A DNA stretch of 64,000 nucleotides from Urophycis tenuis (lineage: Eukaryota > Chordata > Actinopteri > Gadiformes > Phycidae). The position numbers and the translations under genes were made by a program. Within the stretch, counting starts at the first letter, position 1. Each line of letters opens with the position of its first letter. Under the pieces are notes generated by a model that saw nothing but the letters and a program-made list of their open reading frames with translations, was not told where the DNA came from and searched no databases. Below are positions 1 to 12,201 of the stretch, piece after piece. Location of the stretch: contig JAXIVH010000014.1 of the NCBI GenBank assembly GCA_036785325.1, positions 2,856,354 through 2,920,353 on the forward strand, written 5' to 3'.

Positions 1-143
1 CCCCTCCCCCCCCAGGAATGGAATGCGCTGTAGGCAGCTGTCTGTGTGAATGTGGGACTTTTTGGTTTGAAAGTTGGGGACATTTCTGGGCTCAACCACA
101 TATGTACTGATGTGCCCCCGCGCAGTCTTAGATGTGCATCGCT

Positions 144-181
<38 letters not shown>

Positions 182-1413
182 CACACACACCCACACACAC
201 ACCCGCACACACACCCACACCCACCACACATACACACACCCGCACACGCACCCCGCACACACCCGGGCACACACACACACACACACGACACACACACACA
301 CACACACAAGCACAAGCGCATACACACCCACATACAAACATGTTCACATATAAGCATACACACACACGCACAAACACACAAACAAAAATGCCCACATGTA
401 CGCACACATATACACAGAAACAGACACACACACACACATGCATGAAGACACGCACACAAACACATTGCCACCACAACTATTGCTCGCAGGAAAGCGTCTA
501 CGCCCCCTGTGCTTTGGCAGCAGTATCTATTCAAATTCCAAATAAGGAAGATATTTCTCCCAGCTGTGCGAAAGAGAGAGAGAGAGAGAGACAAGACGCG
601 CCAGCGACTTCAGTGAGTGGCTGATATCCTTCCCCTTAGTGCAGACTCTTCCTCATCGCCCCCGGTAACGCCTCTCGTCTTGTGGTTTTATTCTCCCTGA
701 GCCACTTCCTCATACCTTTGCCCCTTAATCGCTTCTCTCAGACGGTGTGTGTGCGTGTGATTATCTGTTTTTTATCTGCCACCGTCGTCCGCGTCGGTAA
801 GGTACTAGACTCTTTTTCAGACAGTCTAGAGCCTGTTGTTTTCTGTCGTGTGTGTGACAGATTCATGACAGATTCATGTGGGTTCTCCAATGCGGGTACA
901 CTGCATGCTATTGTTTTTTTTGTTTTTTTTGAGAAGACCACATCATACTGAGGACCGATAAAAAACCTGTTGGATATCACTCACACCCGGCTAGAACACT
1001 GTGAGATAAGATGTTTTGAGCATACTTATCTGCAGATTATATTCACGCTGACTTGCTGTCTCTAGTCAGTGTTGTGAGAGAAAACTTAAGCTAACAAACA
1101 GTGCCCTCTGTTGGTGAGATCTCGCAAAGCACATCACGCCATCGATGCGTTGGTGGTTAGTTTTGTGATACTGTTTCTCAGATTCAGTATGTATTCTGAA
1201 TCTGAATGCAGTGATCATTGTGATCTCATAAGATCATCATCATCACCACCATCATCAACATGATCATTGCACAGTTCCAAATCTAATCTAATTGAAAATG
1301 CCATGATCATCAACAATCACACTGCGGTTCTTCCAGTATTCCTCCGGCACCTGATGGTGAACAGAGTGACTCTTCCCGCTTCTTAATGCGCTGCCCTCGT
1401 CTTGTCCCCGCAG
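1..1413 (+). other. Intron sequence upstream of the fosl2 last exon
   Basis: This stretch lies left of the splice acceptor (CAG at 1411-1413) of the fosl2 terminal exon. It holds a long (CA)n tract, a short GA run at about 571-590 and AT-rich unique-looking DNA. I see no exon here. The earlier fosl2 exons, with the basic half of the bZIP, must lie beyond the left edge. Confidence 0.6.
145..465. repeat. Compound (CA)n microsatellite
   Basis: About 320 bp of CA dinucleotides interrupted by CG, CC and AA variants. It creates His/Thr and Val/Cys open frames on both strands, and these are not genes. Confidence 0.95.
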
Positions 1414-1615
1414 GAGACCGAGAAGCTGGAGGAGGAGAAAGCGGACCTGCAGAAGGAGATCGAGACCCTGCAGAAGGAGAAGGACAAGCTGGAGTTCCTG
1501 CTGGTGGCCCAACAACCCGTGTGCAAGCTGCCCGCTGACGAGCACCTCCACCAGGCGGCGCACAACCACCACCACCAACAACAGCCACAACAACAGCCAC
1601 AACCACCACCAGCAC

Positions 1616-1649
<34 letters not shown>

Positions 1650-2172
1650 CGCAGTGCGCACCACCACCACCACCGCACCACACACAACCAGCAGCAGCAG
1701 CAGCAGCAGCAGGCAGCAGCAGCCAGCAGTGTGCCCCTCTGCCGCTCACCATGCGCTCCAACCTGGGCCCCCCTCCGGGGACCCGTCAGCGCCGTGGTGG
1801 TGAAGCAGGAGCCCGAAGAGGACGACAGCGACGAGGAGGAGGTGGAGATGACCGGCAAGCGTTCCGTCATCAAGCCCATCTGCCTGGGCGGCAAGTGGCG
1901 GCGGCGGCGGCAGGTGCGGGCGGGAGTCATCGGGGGGATCATGGGGATGTACTGCAACGGACGGCGACAGCCTCAACACGCCGGTGGTGGCCGCGTCCAC
2001 GCCGGCCTCCACGCCCAGCGCGCCCCAGGCCTCATCTTCACCTACCCCAACATGCTGGAGCCCGACCAGCCCCTCGGGCTCCTCCGAGTCCTGCTCCAAG
2101 GCCCACCGCCGCAGCAGCAGCAGCAGCGGGGGACCAGTCCTCGGACTCGCCCACGCGCTGCTGGCCCTCTGA
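1414..2172 (+). CDS. fosl2: FOSL2 (Fra-2) AP-1 subunit, terminal exon, reading frame interrupted
   Basis: This is the last coding exon of a Fos-family bZIP factor, which pairs with Jun proteins to form AP-1 in the nucleus. It starts right after a CAG acceptor with the second half of the leucine zipper (ETEKLEEEKADLQKEIETLQ) and then LEFLLVAQQPVCKLP, the Fos post-zipper signature. Further on come AVVVKQEP, RSVIKPI, LIFTYPNMLEPDQP, ESCSKAHRRSSSSSG and a final LLAL-stop, an order specific to FOSL2 rather than FOS, FOSB or FOSL1. These blocks lie in different frames: zipper frame 1, VVVKQEP/SVIKPI frame 3, a TPVVAASTPASTP block frame 1, LIFTYPN frame 3, SESCSKAH frame 1, GDQSSDSPT frame 2, LLAL frame 1. 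At least six single-base shifts are needed. A triplet-repeat region replaces the usual short linker after the zipper. Identity is near certain. Whether it is functional, mis-sequenced or broken is open. Confidence 0.88.
1560..1735 (+). repeat. CAN triplet repeat within the fosl2 coding exon
   Basis: Runs of CAC/CAA/CAG/GCA triplets encode His, Gln, Pro, Ala, Thr and Ser homopolymer tracts between the zipper and the transactivation region. In mammalian FOSL2 this linker is short and not repetitive. A second (CAG)5 at about 2111-2128 encodes the conserved poly-Ser. Confidence 0.9.
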
Positions 2173-2210
2173 GAGGCCTCTGCCTGGAGGGTGGATGGTT
2201 TGGGGGGTTG

Positions 2211-2266
2211 GGGGAGGATGGATGGATGGATGGATAGATGGATGGATGGATGGATGGATGGAGGAA
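2211..2266. repeat. (GGAT)n tetranucleotide repeat
   Basis: About 13 units of GGAT/TGGA with one ATAG variant, just after the fosl2 stop codon. Confidence 0.95.
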
Positions 2267-3951
2267 ATGGAGGGAGAGGAGAGAAGAGCCGGCTCCCCAC
2301 GTCTGGTGGCGCTGCACTGACCCCTAGAGGTTGAGATCTGAAACACAAACACTGTTGACCGCCAAAGTGTTTTTTTTTTTGGCGCAAAGCACGGGCACGT
2401 GCGTTCCACACCGCGGCGGCCCGGAGAGAGAAGACATTAAAGAGCACATATGAAAATAAATTGGTTTTTTTGGTTTGTTTGTTTTTTTTTTTTTTTTTTT
2501 AAAGAAGAGAGAGAAAGTCCAGACCAAGTGGATGGTGTGTGAGCTATTTCCTCGCCCCAGGGAGAGCCCACAAGGGCTATGCTGCTTGTTCCTACTTTTT
2601 TAAAATATGCTTTTGTGTACCTTTTTTTTTCATTTTATTTCGTTTTTTATGTTTTAAAATGCGTCGGAAACACTGAATGCGCCTACCTTGGCAGGCGTCG
2701 TCCCCCTCTCCATTTCAACTCGAAGTGTCAGCTTGTTTACGTAACAGATGAATTTGAAGTTAACTTAATGCCTATTGTAAGGCAGTCATGAATGGAGACG
2801 ATCATACAACCAAGGGCAAAAATTAAGAATATCAATATTTTTGTAAACCATGTTAGAAAGCCATGTGGACAACACTTGCACTCTGCCAAGATCAATCAAT
2901 TTTAAATATGTAAATGAGAACAGCTTTTCTCTGCATTCTGCACTCTGTCTGTCTCTCCCTCTCTCCTCTTTCTCTCTCTCTCTCTCTTTCTCTCTCTCCC
3001 TCTCCTTTTTGTAATATTTACTTTGTAACTGAGAACAGTCGGCCGTTTGGTTCTGGACGTGGAGTGGTGGACGTGCTCGTGGACATTGTCGCTGTAATTC
3101 TAGTCTCTTTTTAACAGTAATTGATACCCTGTGCTGGTTCATACTTTCTTCTGTTGTAGTGGAGCCCGCCCTTATCTCTTGCCTGTAGAAAAAGCACCAA
3201 CCAGCCACTGCCGTGCCTGGAACCACTCAGTGGTTGCAAAAGGATACGAGCCAATTTTCTATTCAAACTCTACGCCCCTCGCCCCTGGTTCCGTTGCCAC
3301 GGCGTCTGGCGGCTTCCACCTCGCAGTAGTAGTTAATCAATGTTGCTTCAGTGATCTTGTATTTTAACGTTGGCCAGGTGTGCAGGAAGTGTCTGTGATT
3401 TCTTTTTCTTTGTTTTTTTGAACCATCGATGTCAGGGGGGACTTCCCCCTCATGTTTCGTGGACACCCCCCCCCCCCCCTCCCCCTCCCTCTCCTTCCCC
3501 CTCCCTGGTCGTCCCCACTCGCCAGGAGAGGCGTGGTCACTGTTGCGGGATGGGAGGGGAGTTGGAATACACATCAAGTTTTTTTTTTATGCAGCCGTGT
3601 CGTGCTGCTCTGCTCTGTGTGGAGGGGATGATGATGCATTCACACAGACTCGGTCTTGTCTCGGGGACAAGGGGATCATTCTTTGTTGTTGTTTTTTTTT
3701 CTTGCTTGGACATTTGGAAGGAAATAATGCCATGATAATTTAAAGAGCTCTGCTGGGATTTTGTAGTTGTAGATTTTGTTTGTTGGTTTTTTTTGCAAAT
3801 TCTTGCAGTACTTTCTTTTCCCCCCCAGTAACAGGTTTTTTAATCCTAAATTGCCTCTGAGAGGCCGAGCAGGTTTGAAACAGCCCAAAAAAGTTTGTAT
3901 TACATTTGTCAGGTATGCCGTGATCCGTCTGCCAGTGCTGTTCACCTTAAT

Positions 3952-3957
3952 AATAAA
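3952..3957 (+). terminator. Candidate internal polyadenylation signal of fosl2
   Basis: AATAAA about 1.8 kb after the stop. It could produce a shorter 3' UTR form. Confidence 0.4.
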
Positions 3958-4942
3958 AGCAAAGCCACTGTGGTAGAGACTCCTGCCAGCTTACAATGAT
4001 GTCAATTCTGAATGCCCCTTCCTTACTGAGGGCGATCTTTTGAAATTTCAGCTTCACTTCAGATTTCTGCTCATGCACATATGTACTGGTAACTATATAC
4101 CAACCTACTCAATTCTGGGTAGAGACATTGTCACTAGTGGGAAGCCCTTATTGGCTCATATGCAATGTCAATCAAGGCAACTAATTAATTTTAGACCAAT
4201 GGCAAGGCATTTAAACACTTTGGGAAGTCTGGAGTAAGACAGCATACCTGAAGGTCTACAAAAGCACTTATTTAAGCAAACAAACATAAAATTAAAAAAA
4301 AATGTGCGTAGCTCAAGGGGATATGGATTATTTTCAATCGAAAATCACCGAGCACTGAGACAGAGCAAAGATATTTAGGACTTATTTGTTTTCCCTCAAA
4401 CATTCCTTCTAAACGTAAAGTCAGGGGGTTACCTTTGCTATAAATATAAATATATAAATATATTTTTGTTGATGTTGTTGTTGTCAATAATGGAAAGAGA
4501 GCGAGAGAGAGAGAGAGACGAGAGCGAGCTGAAGACCTTTGTTGTGCTGGATGCAGCAAATGGACTTTGACAATTTTAAAGACTGCTGCTGTGGATAACG
4601 TGTTTAGGTTTTGTTGAAGGAGCGCGCCATCTGTATTTATGTGATGAGTCTTTGGTTATGGTATCACGCGGATGCAACGGGGGAACTCAGCTCATCTCGA
4701 CATTGGAAACACGTGACATAAATTAATACCAAAAAAAAAGCATTGTTGTGGGTGAGTCTGCTGCGTCTGTACGTGTTTGTTTCATTTGATTTCTTCAATC
4801 TGCCCTCCCCTTAGAAAAAACATAGGAAAGCCATTGACTGTAGATCTTTTACTGTACATGGTAATCTACTGTCTACTGCCTGTTTTCAACTACTATTACT
4901 TATTTTCCAAATGCTTTAACTGTTTTAAAATGATTCAAAATC

Positions 4943-4948
4943 AATAAA
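4943..4948 (+). terminator. Candidate distal polyadenylation signal of fosl2
   Basis: AATAAA followed by an A-run, about 2.8 kb after the stop. A further AATAAA lies at 5001-5006. This is the most likely region for the end of the fosl2 transcript. Confidence 0.45.
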
Positions 4949-4965
4949 AAAAAACAGCAATATGT

Positions 4966-6560
4966 AAAAGCCAGTGTTTGTTAATTTAAACCAATAATAT
5001 AATAAAAAAAAACATTTTGAAATGCACAAAGTGCTTGCTGCCATTTCATTGATTGATTCCTGGATTATTTTATCCAGTGTGTGTGTGTCTGTATTTGTGT
5101 GTGCGCTAGTGAGTGTGTGTGTGTGTGTTTATATGTGTATAAAATATGATGCGTGTGTCTGTTGTGGTACTGACTGCTGAGAACCCAGCAGTTTCCCTCT
5201 GGAGGCCATCTGTGTCTGAGGATGATGATGATGATGGACGAGCTGGATTACAAGTGATTGATTAACACTTGTCACATGACGCTGTTGTGGCAAAGTGCTG
5301 AACCTCGTCATGTGTCTGGCTGGATGTGCCTATAGGGAATGGAGAGGGAAATGATTTTGATAGTTATCAGGGCAGTAATGAGGCTTATATTGGACTCATG
5401 GGTGTTCAGCCTTCCTGTGGGCATCTTAGCCATCTTTGTGGAAGTCGGTGTTCAGGCTTTGTGTGTCTTGTCGTGGTGCTTTTCACACAACTCCAGTGCC
5501 ACAAGGGAACAGCTCAAACATTCACCGCCAACTAAACACAGACTCATCATAGCCTTTAGAATAATTATATGCTGAGTAATAATAACTTTGAATAATACTA
5601 ACCTGTTTAATCTCTATAGACCACGCAGCGTACCTGTTGTATATAGGCCTACAACGGATATTCATGATCGGCAGGTCAAGATTAGACACCCCTTGCTAGC
5701 CACGCCCACCACTGATGACATTACTTCCTGTACGACCAGCCAAGACTCGAAGCAGTATACAGTAGGCCTATACCGTATGTATGTTTTTTCCATTTAATTT
5801 TAAACTGAATATTTAGGGACCGAGCCTGTGAAACAGGACGAAGGTCCCTTTTGTTTTTGGTCCGTTTATTATTATTATTATTATTTCGGGGAACTTTGAC
5901 GTTGATTTGCACTATCTGAACATATATTTATGTTTGCATTTTTAAATTACGCTGAATTCAACATTTAGAAATGTATTCAAAGCCTCAGTAGGGAAGGTGC
6001 AGTGCCGAAATACGCACTCGATGCAAATCGTGTCGTCCTTTCCAATTACCACTAGATGGAGCCAGCCTCACTTTTTTTCGATTCCATTCTCGTTACATTC
6101 TCTAATGAAATAAGCCTACACTGGTAAACTAACCCTAGAGCCAGTATAAAACCAATAAATACATCTATTAATTTAATGTATTACTTTCTCAGTCCATTGT
6201 GTTGTGTGATGCAATTACAAACTCGCTCCAGCAGGGGGCAGAAAGCGACCACATAACTGTTCGCCCTGGTGACACATGCTGGGCCAGTGCGTCGAGTGGC
6301 TGGAAAATAAGCAGGACAGCACAACAAGTTTTCGGTAAGAATGTATTATGTAAAAAAAAAAAAAAAGGCGACTTATACGTAGGCAAATGCAAACCCCATC
6401 AACAACAGAAACGCACAGAAAACAACAATAAGAAAACTGATATTATACAGTAGAGGGGACCCTGAGCATTTCAAAATGAAAGACAAAAAAAAAAAAAACG
6501 TTTAGTATACAAATATAGATCTATATGCACAAGAACGGCTGGTTGAGGGTGTCAATCTTC
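4966..6560. other. Convergent intergenic region between fosl2 and wdr35
   Basis: There is no gene here. It contains a TG-rich patch (about 5079-5140), a (GAT)n run near 5221-5236, a hairpin followed by an (ATT)n run near 5816-5886, and short poly-A tracts. Both flanking genes end into this region. Confidence 0.6.
5816..5886. repeat. AGGGACC/GGTCCCT hairpin followed by (ATT)n
   Basis: An inverted repeat (AGGGACC at about 5816, GGTCCCT at about 5845) encloses the GC-rich 'GAGCCTGTGAAACAGGACGA' and is followed by a TTA run. It looks like the end of a dispersed element, but I cannot name the family. Confidence 0.4.
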
Positions 6561-6566
6561 TTTTTT

Positions 6567-6572
6567 TTTATT
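6567..6572 (-). terminator. wdr35: Polyadenylation signal of wdr35
   Basis: AATAAA on the minus strand (TTTATT on plus), about 142 nt beyond the wdr35 stop codon. Confidence 0.65.
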
Positions 6573-6713
6573 AAAAAATGGGGACATCTTACATCCCTCC
6601 AAATTGAAGACATACGTTCGGGATGAGGATGCCAAGTGGGAAAAAAAAACGCACAATAAGCGGCAGGGCACCACGCGTATTGACTGATCCATAACAAAAC
6701 GACCTAAGTGTCT

Positions 6714-7044
6714 TCAGGCCAGAGAGGTGTGGCACAGCGGGCAGAAGTTATATTTGCTGATCTCCTGCTCCATGGCGCAGCTCTTGCACACGCTGCACAT
6801 CCAGAACTGGAACTCCTGGATGGGACGCGCACCGGTCACGATGCACGGTGGGCAGCTTTTCGCCGTCCTGTCGGGGGGGGGGGGGGGGGGGGGGGAGTGG
6901 GGGTAGTACAGACTGGTACTGATGCCATGACTGACGGACCGCTGGACGCACTGCCAGTCAGACAGTCGGAAACACAGCTCACGTCTTATTACCATTAAGT
7001 GTTCAACCTTCAATATTAAATTGGTATTTAAAACAGTGTCTCAG

Positions 7045-7130
<86 letters not shown>

Positions 7131-7158
7131 AGAGAGAGAGAGTGAGAAGAGAGAGAGA

Positions 7159-7189
<31 letters not shown>

Positions 7190-10100
7190 AGAGAGAAGTA
7201 GGCTGATTTCGAAATGCTATTCAGCTCATCTGCTGGCATTGGATCACGCAGCATTACTGCAAATCAGACTATGCAAAATGTGAAAGAGGATCCTGCTGGG
7301 CATAAAGGAGAACAGCGTTGTGTTGTGTTCATACAACGTCGAGAACAAAGACGCTTCCGCTTACTTTTGGGAAGCAGCTTGGGCACTGTTTCTCGTGTGC
7401 TCCTCTTCCTGCATGCGTTCCAGCTTGACCCGTTTCCCATTTCTCAATAAGAAATGTTTTGTTCAGCGTTTCCATCATTGTCGATACATTGCTTTCATGT
7501 AGGAGGAGTAGGACTACATGTATCATACATGTAGCGCTATGTGTATCATACATGTAAAACTAATGTGTATCATACATGTAGGACTTATGTGTATCATACA
7601 TGTAGGACTATGTGTACCATACATATATATGTATCGCTCATGTACAAGAATACATAAAACTATCTATAGCACTAAGCCACATGTTGGACAGACACATCTA
7701 TTGTGCTGGAGTCAAGTTGCCTGCAATTTTCACCTTATGTACTTTTTTTTACTCAAGGTGAGTCGCCAAAAGGTTTCCCAGGTGAAATGAAAACGAAAAA
7801 AAAATGAAAACCAATCCGTTTGACCGCCGCCGGGCTCTCACCCGTCGGGGGCGCCGTGCAGCTCCAGCGCGCGGCTGTTCTTGGGAGCGTGCTTGGTGAA
7901 GATCTCCAGGGCCAGGTCCTCGTACTGCTGCCGCTGCTCCGCCTCCAGGCTCTCCAGGGACTCCAGCTTGATGAAGGCCTGCGAGCAGGTGTAGAAGGCC
8001 CGGCCGGCCGCCGAGCACAGGGCCAGCAGGGAGTACACCTCCACCGCCGGGATGATGTCCTCGTAGTCCCGCAGGTGGAGGGCTGTAGGGGAAGGGGGGG
8101 GGGGGGGGGGGGTTACGAAGGTTATGGAGAGGAGGTTAAGGAGGGAAAACCGTGCGCCTCCAAGCCATGTTGTTGAGTTTGCTGCCCCCTAAAGGTTTAG
8201 ATTATGCCACCGCGGTATATTGTGTCCAAAAAAAGAAAAAAAGGAAAAGGAAAAAAAGTTGAACCTTCAGAATAGCAAGACCCCAAAAAAGCATTTAGCA
8301 TGGCGGATGATGCAAGAAGCAGCAATTTAGATATAACCACTTTGCTATGGAAGCTAGCAAATGAGCAAGGCAGCGATAGTTGGCAATACTTAGGCCAACT
8401 ATTGCCAGTCGGCTGCTGATTGGGTGAGCTGTCTATCTCGCAGTCCTATTCCTGAATCTAATGGGATGAAAAAAAAAACATTTTATAACCATTTGCTCCC
8501 TTCAACTGAAACCGGGTTCCTTATATTACATACCAATATATATTTTTTAACAGTGTATCACTCCCTAATCCCACCACCACTATCGTCCATCATCACCACG
8601 GTACATAAACCGGCCATCAGCGATGGCCTGACACCATCGCGGTCGTGCACAGTACGGACACAGGCCGGCGCCGTGCGTCGACCTCACCGGTGCGCACGGC
8701 GTCCTCCGTGTAGCCGTCGATCAGGTGTCTCTGGGCCAGCAGGAAGAAGTGGTAGGCCTGGGCGCCGCGCCACGCATTGTCCACCACGCGGTTGTCTGCC
8801 GCCGTGGCTTCCTCCTCCAGCAGCCCGTCCAGAGCGGACGTGGCCTGCAAAAAAACAAGGAAAAAAGACCCCCCGAGGGGGCGGCCCCACGCAGTCCTGC
8901 ATCAATATACTTATACTTGTGTAAGTGTTAGAATTATTATTGTGCATAGGAATGCACAATCTAGATATTTGGTCATATTCTTCTTCTTCTTCACACCGAA
9001 AACAAACAACAAACAACCAAATCTGGAGATTTCATTCAAACTGTATTACAAAGGCCTACTTCTGTGTGGCGTTGCTGTGTATTTTTCATTTTTTTGTAAA
9101 CTTTATACTTTTTGAGATATTTGCGATTAACGATGCAAATAAACCCTCATAGAGATAACATTGTGCCTAGCTTTCCAGTTTCGGAAAGCCGTTTGACTCC
9201 ACTAATTGCTTTCCAGCTGTAAACTATCAGGCAGTCTCATTCATTAACTGAATGATCATGGGGATTCCTATACACAAGTAATTCCTTGTGTGGAATTACA
9301 TTTTTGTCATTTGTAACAATTACAATTTGTAATTGTGTAGGGTCAACATCAACCTGAAATGTGCTAAAAAATCCTGATTGTGGCGATGGATCTCTGAAGG
9401 TTTTCGGGAATGCAAATCAAACCTCCCACATTTGCAGTATGCCTACCTTGATTTCAGTCTAAAGATTTTCAATCAAATGCTGGAGAGAAAAAAAAACCGA
9501 GAGGTGATTCCAGGACCTTCCCGCTTACCTCAGACTTGGTCCCCTTGGCCTTGGTGTGCTGGGTGGTCTTGATCTGCTCGTGGTGGTGGTTGACCAACAG
9601 GGCTGCCAACACGTGGAGCTTCTTCACCCTCAGCGGCCGGGTCCTCTTCTTGGCCTCCTCCTCTGCGATCTGGAGGGTGGGTTTCCCCCCCCGTGAGAGA
9701 AGTTAAATCTCCTGCCACGTCGTCGTTAGCTTCTCCCTCGCCACTGTGCTGGGAACCGCTTGGTGCCACGCAAGTATGGAAATACTTTTTTTCAATACTT
9801 TTTCAATTTCACTCTTTTATAAGTCTGGACAGTGGAGTGCAAAACAGGCAACATTTTAAGGCCAATAATAAGGGCAATCAAACTGGGAAACTGGAGGTAA
9901 ACGGCCAGACAGGTTGAAGGGAGCCACAGAATACGAGAGCTTACCCCCCCCTTTTTGGCCAATTTGGAAGTACGAGAAAATGTCAATGTCAGGCCAATGT
10001 CAGGACCGCAGAGTCACTCCCCATCTTCCGGAAGAGACTCAAGACCCACATGTTCAGAGTTCACCTGAACCCTGCATAACCCTACCCTCATACTTATAGG

Positions 10101-10637
10101 TTGTACGTCTTGACACTTTGATCACTCTTTGTAACACGGCACTTAGTCAAAGATGTTGTATTCTCGCAATGGTTAACCTAGCAATTGAAATGCGTGAAAC
10201 CTTGTTCTGGTGACTGTCTTACTGTATTAGCAGCAATGAAATGTTTCACCTTCTTATGACAAATGTACTCTTTGTAAGTCGCTTTGGATAAAAGCGTCTG
10301 CTAAATGCCCCCTAAATGTAAATGTAATGTAAATGTAAAATGAACACCGCCGCTCAAAGGACCCAGAGACCCCCAGGTGCTCCCACAACACAGGGGGGCC
10401 ACCGACCGTGAACATGAGCTTGGCGGCGTCCAGGAAGTGGTGGGCCTTGCGGTAGAGCTCCACAGCCTCCAGGGTCTTGTTCTTCTCCAGCAGGTGTGAC
10501 GCGTACTTGGCCAGGAGGGACTTGATCTCCTTCATGTTGTGGTTCTTTGCCAGCTCCACCGCCTTGTTCCACTGAAGCGCAGCACAGCCATTGTGCATTG
10601 AAATGGCGACAGACACACACACACACACAGATACAGG

Positions 10638-10676
<39 letters not shown>

Positions 10677-10684
10677 GCACACAA

Positions 10685-10722
<38 letters not shown>

Positions 10723-12160
10723 ACACATACACACGCACACACACACACACAGATAGACAGATACAAGCATGCACACACACAGACACACGCACACACACAC
10801 ACACACACACACGTACACACACACACACACAGTGTGTAAATTAGCCAGCTTATCTTCACAAGCCTATTGTGATCCCAGGAAGCAGGTAAAAATCATGCTT
10901 ACTTCCCATTTCTGTGAACCAGGAAGGTATTATGATAATAATGGTCCATAAAAGTGGCTACGGTCTTTCATAGACCGCGGGTTTGCTTCCTGAAACCGAA
11001 CAGCAGTCAACCCTATGAACCCTATGTATCGAATTGCGTGAGGTTAAAAAAGCAACTTTCTGCTCGCTGGCCACAGCATTTGCATCTGTCATCATTTGCA
11101 TTTGCATCTGACCAAAGGCTGCATAAAAATCGTAGAGCTGTGAAGAAGCCTGTTTGTTTGATTTGCGCGGTGAAAGGAAAAACAACATTTTGTGGGAGCG
11201 GGTCTTTAAAAAGCTCTCATGAGAATAAGATCAGCCTTTAATTACAATAATCATACCAATCTGGAAATATTACTGGATACTGTTCTTCAAGCTAAATTGC
11301 AGTTCAGAATAGTTCCGAATCTCCAGTCAAATGACGCAACAAGAAAAAACGAAACATGCAATATTTAAAACCACCACAAACCAGTTCATCCAGTGTGGCT
11401 CAAACATGCTGCATTCTGTGTGGTACATTTGAAAGGGCGCGAGAGACGCCCGAACATCTCCCCCCGTTACAATTACACTGACAGTCCGGGGACGCATCCC
11501 GCTCATTTGGCTGTCCACAGAGTACAACGTTAGCACAGCGAGACCCCTAATGATTCAGATTTGTCTGCTCTGCTCCTTCACAGTCTGTGCTGTGTGCTCT
11601 CATAGCGAGGCCCAGCTGTGGCGACAGAAGTAGACACAATCACAGGCTCAACGCATTTCAATGGTAAGAGTATTATTATTTTTGGGCTATTCTTAAAAAT
11701 TTACATTAAACTTACATTGTTCACGTTATAAGAACAGGGGGGGGGGGGGGGGGGGAAGGGTCATAGGATGATCACTGAATATTGAATAAAGGCACATTTG
11801 CCTACTATTTGCCTAATACCTTGCATGGCACGTGCAATAACTGTGAACCCACAGCGGCGTGGTGTGGTGACACACCTGGTTGAGATGCACGCAGGCGTCC
11901 ACTGCAGCCTTTGGCTGGTTGCACCGCAGGTAGGCCGTCACCGCCTGCTCACACATACCCACCGTGACAAACTTCTGGCCGATGTCCTGCCATACACGCA
12001 CACACATGCACACACACACACACGCACACGCAAACACACACACACGCACGCAAACACACACACACGCACGCACACACACACGCGTGGACGGACGCACACA
12101 CACACACACACACACACAGATAGACAGATACAGGCATGCACACACACAGACACACGCACC

Positions 12161-12201
<41 letters not shown>

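Larger units (their letters stand above)
2173..4965 (+). other. fosl2: fosl2 3' untranslated region (inferred extent)
   Basis: No gene-like frame follows the TGA at 2170-2172 on this strand. The DNA is AT-rich, with poly-T and poly-C runs, a TC tract (about 2957-3002) and two AATAAA hexamers. FOSL2 genes usually have a multi-kilobase 3' UTR, which fits. The real mRNA end cannot be fixed without transcripts. Confidence 0.55.

Noticed and set aside
46..624. Open frames of His/Thr or Val/Cys repeats at all CA/TG microsatellites (also near 10254-10859, 11798-12247, 12476-13215, 18227-19215, 51251-51737)
   Set aside because: Purely the translation of dinucleotide repeats; present on both strands and in several frames, with no conserved domain.
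1288..1957. Leu/Ala/Cys-rich minus-strand frames opposite the fosl2 exon
   Set aside because: Antisense shadows of the triplet repeats in fosl2.
6714..6951. Apparent frameshift in the last wdr35 exon (a DGEKLP-like frame versus CPPCIVTG)
   Set aside because: With the phase-2 junction from exon 26 the frame reads GTAKSCPPCIVTG without interruption, so no shift is needed.
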